Shown here: positions 61,845 through 64,000 of the stretch, one piece after another
Layout: the number at the start of each line of letters is the position of its first letter
Numbering within the stretch: the stretch's first letter is position 1
From: an uncultured Clostridia bacterium
GTDB taxonomy: Bacteria > Bacillota > Clostridia > Oscillospirales > Ruminococcaceae
Direction of reading: 5' to 3'
Assembly (NCBI GenBank): GCA_946545645.1
Contig: CAMNNQ010000195.1
Coordinates: 17,133 to 81,132 of the forward strand
DNA length: 64,000 bases
Translations under genes and position numbers: made by a program
Notes under the pieces: generated by a model
The model's database searches: none
The model's input: only the letters and a program-made list of their open reading frames with translations
Told to the model about the DNA's origin: nothing

Positions 61845-61876
61845 AACGGGCTCTCCGGAAGGGGAGCCCGTTTTTG
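61845..61876 (+). terminator. Terminator after the serine recombinase
   Basis: AACGGGCTC pairs with GAGCCCGTT, followed by TTTG. Confidence 0.8.
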
Positions 61877-61976
61877 TGTTACGGCGGCTCTTTGTTGCTC
61901 TTTCACAAAGTCCTCTTTCACGAAAACGATTGCTGTATCAGAGCCGAAGAAATGATAAAAATTTATAAATTTGCTC

Positions 61977-62004
61977 TTGCTTATTACCGAAAATATGATA
62001 TAAT
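61977..62004 (+). promoter_or_regulatory. Promoter of the phosphoglucomutase gene
   Basis: TTGCTT (61977-61982), 16 bp, TATAAT (61999-62004), with a 95-nt leader to the ATG at 62102 (GAGGTG upstream). Confidence 0.6.
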
Positions 62005-62101
62005 TAAAAGGTAAGGCAGAGCATTTTGCTCTTCCGTTATCACGCTTATCCCGGCTGCTATCAGAATACTGATCGGGAAATATTTTATATGAGGTGATCT
62101 T

Positions 62102-63820
62102 ATGACAGAAACCGAACTCTATAAGCTCTGGTGCGAAAAAGCAGTCGATGACCCTGATCTCGGGGCCGAGCTCCGTTCTATCGAGGGCGATAACGATGCT
62201 ATCATCGACAGATTCTACCGTGATCTCGAATTTGGTACAGGCGGCCTCCGCGGCGTTATCGGCGCAGGCACATACAGGCTCAATGTCTATACCATCAGAC
62301 GCGCTACTCAGGGCCTCGCGGATTATGTTAATGAAGCGTTCAGTAACGCTGCTGTCGCTATCAGCTATGACTCCCGTATAAAGTCCGATGTCTTCGCCAG
62401 AGAAGCCGCTGCTGTCCTTGCAGCCAACGGCATCAAGGCTTATATCTATTCCGAGCTCATGCCTACCCCCTGCCTCTCCTGGGCAGTAAGAGAGCTGGGC
62501 TGTCAGGCGGGCATCATGGTTACCGCCTCCCATAACCCCGCAAAGTATAACGGCTATAAGGTCTACGGCGAGGACGGATGCCAGTTGACACTCGATGCCG
62601 CCAATGCCGTTACCGAAAAGATAGAGAGCGTCGAGATGTTCGGCGGCGCTAAGTACGTCAGCTTCGATGAGGCTCTCAAGGACGGCAGGATCGAATACAT
62701 CAAGCAGGAAGTGATCGACAAGTATCTTGATAAGGTCGCAGAGCAGGGGATCCATACCGATCTCGTTGCCGAGAGCGGCCTCAAGGTGGTATATACTCCT
62801 CTCAACGGCACAGGCAACAAGCCCGTAAGAGCTATCCTGAAAAGGATCGGCATCAAGGAAGTAACAGTAGTCCCCGAGCAGGAGCTGCCGGACGGCAATT
62901 TCCCCACCTGCCCCTTCCCGAACCCGGAGATCAAGGAAGCCCTCGCAAAGGGTCTGGAGCTCTGCAATACCGTTAAGCCCGACCTTCTCCTTGCTACCGA
63001 CCCGGACTGCGACAGAGTCGGTATCGCCGTTCCCGACCCGGATGGGAATTATGTCCTCTTCTCGGGCAACGAAGTCGGCGCTCTGCTCCTTAAATATATC
63101 TGCCAGGAGAGAACCGCTCTCGGCACTATGCCAAAGGCTCCCGTCGCCGTCAAAACTATCGTTACAACAGATATCTGCAAGAAGATCGCTGCCGAATACG
63201 GCGTCGAGCTCAGAGAAGTTCTCACAGGTTTCAAGTTCATCGGCGAGCAGATCGGATTCCTGGAAAAGGATAACGAGGCCGGCCGCTATATATTCGGCTT
63301 CGAGGAGAGCTATGGCTATCTTGCCGGCTCATACGTAAGAGATAAGGACGCTGTAGTTGCTTCAATGCTTATCTGCGAGATGGCAGCCTTCTACCGCACC
63401 AAGGGCGTTTCGCTCCTCCAGGCCAGAGAAGAGATGTATAAGCAGTACGGCAATTATGTCCACACCCAGTCTTCCTTCCAGTGCGAGGGCGCAAGCGGTA
63501 TGGAGAGGATGAAGGAGATCATGGCAGGCCTCAGAGCTGAGCCCCCGAAGTCTATCGGCGGCCTCAAGGTCGAGACAGTTGCTGATTATATCGCTTCCGA
63601 GGAGACCGACCTCTCAACAGGCGCCAGGACAGCCCTGACCCTTCCCAAGTCCGATGTTATCGCGTATAAGCTGGACGGCGGTGCAAGCGTTATCATCCGT
63701 CCCTCCGGCACAGAGCCCAAGATCAAGGCTTACTATACCACTATCGGTGATACCCGCGAAGCTGCAAAGGCTCAGGAAGAGACTATCGCTGCCGATTTCA
63801 AGGCTATCCTCGGTTTCTGA
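62102..63820 (+). CDS. Alpha-phosphoglucomutase/phosphomannomutase family enzyme
   Basis: 572 aa, the length of Firmicutes PgcA-type alpha-phosphoglucomutases. Phosphoserine S143 in VTASHNPAKYNGYKVYG, metal loop ATDPDCDRVGIAV, sugar-binding GFEESYG and phosphate-binding RPSGTEPKIKAYY are all intact. Interconverts glucose 6-phosphate and glucose 1-phosphate, feeding UDP-glucose for the Ugd-using polysaccharide locus. Housekeeping codon usage with many GCC/ATC codons. Confidence 0.93.
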   Translation: MTETELYKLWCEKAVDDPDLGAELRSIEGDNDAIIDRFYRDLEFGTGGLRGVIGAGTYRLNVYTIRRATQGLADYVNEAFSNAAVAISYDSRIKSDVFAREAAAVLAANGIKAYIYSELMPTPCLSWAVRELGCQAGIMVTASHNPAKYNGYKVYGEDGCQLTLDAANAVTEKIESVEMFGGAKYVSFDEALKDGRIEYIKQEVIDKYLDKVAEQGIHTDLVAESGLKVVYTPLNGTGNKPVRAILKRIGIKEVTVVPEQELPDGNFPTCPFPNPEIKEALAKGLELCNTVKPDLLLATDPDCDRVGIAVPDPDGNYVLFSGNEVGALLLKYICQERTALGTMPKAPVAVKTIVTTDICKKIAAEYGVELREVLTGFKFIGEQIGFLEKDNEAGRYIFGFEESYGYLAGSYVRDKDAVVASMLICEMAAFYRTKGVSLLQAREEMYKQYGNYVHTQSSFQCEGASGMERMKEIMAGLRAEPPKSIGGLKVETVADYIASEETDLSTGARTALTLPKSDVIAYKLDGGASVIIRPSGTEPKIKAYYTTIGDTREAAKAQEETIAADFKAILGF

Positions 63821-63884
63821 GGGCAGCTCAGAACTGGCGGGAAGCTGCAATGCAGACCCTCTTCCTGCTGAAATAATGATACCT

Positions 63885-64000
63885 AAGGCAACACCGCACG
63901 ACCCCTGTGCATCAGTATGCGCAACCTCAACTGGCGTTGAGGCACAGATTTTCGTCAGATTGCCTAAATTTGACGCAGGCTTGCAAGCGAAGTTCACTTC
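63885..64000. mobile_element. End of a second IS5-like element (partial)
   Basis: AAGGCAACACCGCAC at 63885-63899 repeats the terminal inverted repeat of the element at 2159-2822 (identical to the right-end repeat there for 15 bases) and is preceded by CT as a target-like TA site. The following 100 bases hold no gene. The element continues beyond the window. Confidence 0.6.

Noticed and set aside
61814-62755. 313-codon minus-strand frame opposite the phosphoglucomutase start
   Set aside because: Antisense to a clear phosphoglucomutase; no start signals.

Overview
The window looks like a chromosome segment of a Ruminococcus-like Clostridia bacterium (low to mid G+C, AGGAGG-type ribosome binding sites, TTGACA/TATAAT promoters, Firmicutes-type BirA operator, many small XRE regulators). 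Species is an inference from gene content; there is no rRNA or other marker gene.

Layout. 1-5.3 kb: the start of a secreted protein, a membrane-anchored LuxR-type regulator, a crippled IS5-like element, an IS200/IS605 element and two small XRE operons, one with a frameshifted DUF6773-like membrane gene. 5.3-8.6 kb: a decayed mobilizable element (excisionase-like protein, mobC/relaxase deletion scar, frameshifted tyrosine integrase). 8.8-14.4 kb: a LacI-type sensor fused to a GGDEF diguanylate cyclase, then a bioYBDA biotin operon whose promoter carries a clear BirA operator. 14.6-18.1 kb: a leftward redox/detoxification-like operon (CMD-cupin protein, ABM monooxygenase-like protein, flavodoxin-like NAD(P)H:FMN reductase, DLH-like hydrolase, cyclophilin-like lipoprotein). 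18.3-22.7 kb: a graveyard holding a truncated integrase and a degenerate copy of the surface-polysaccharide genes found later (licD, ispD-like, SDR, choline-kinase-like and flippase scraps) with one intact acyltransferase. 23-28.3 kb: XRE, barstar-like, ACT, LysR, DUF1349, a secreted low-complexity protein, nitroreductase and YciI-like genes. 28.4-30.9 kb: a GH13 gene stump abutting an arsR-led metalloid-type operon.

31.07-35.56 kb is the most unusual stretch. Three transcription units each begin with almost the same module: TTGACA-N17-TATAAT whose spacer holds an operator-like ATATAACA-N3-TGTGATAT, followed some 30 nt later by a strong terminator hairpin. Behind the three modules lie a 47-aa microprotein, a densely structured non-coding stretch of about 450 nt plus a divergent tyrosine recombinase, and a 512-aa protein of unknown family with a 90-aa partner. 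A free perfect copy of the operator lies at the recombinase stop codon. I read this as an undescribed mobile element with its own operator/attenuator regulon and possibly a large ornate RNA.

35.7-58 kb is one long surface-polysaccharide locus: aminotransferase, initiating sugar-phosphate transferase, ATP-grasp/HAD fusion, several LicD-family phosphotransferases each with an IspD-like cytidylyltransferase, an AraD-like epimerase, choline-kinase-like and LicC-like genes, an IspD/DJ-1 fusion, Stealth phosphotransferase, Wzy, Wzx, two acyltransferases, UDP-glucose dehydrogenase and a nucleotidyltransferase-fold protein. Together these point to a glycan decorated with phosphodiester-linked choline and CDP-alditol-derived groups. 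The licD-ispD-SDR triad occurs three times at different stages of decay.

58.2-61.9 kb: remains of a second mobile element with an XRE-like protein, a DUF6291-like protein, a second copy of the 47-aa microprotein and a large serine recombinase. 62.1-63.8 kb: alpha-phosphoglucomutase. The last 116 bases begin with the same terminal inverted repeat as the IS at 2.2 kb. No tRNA, rRNA or CRISPR array was seen.
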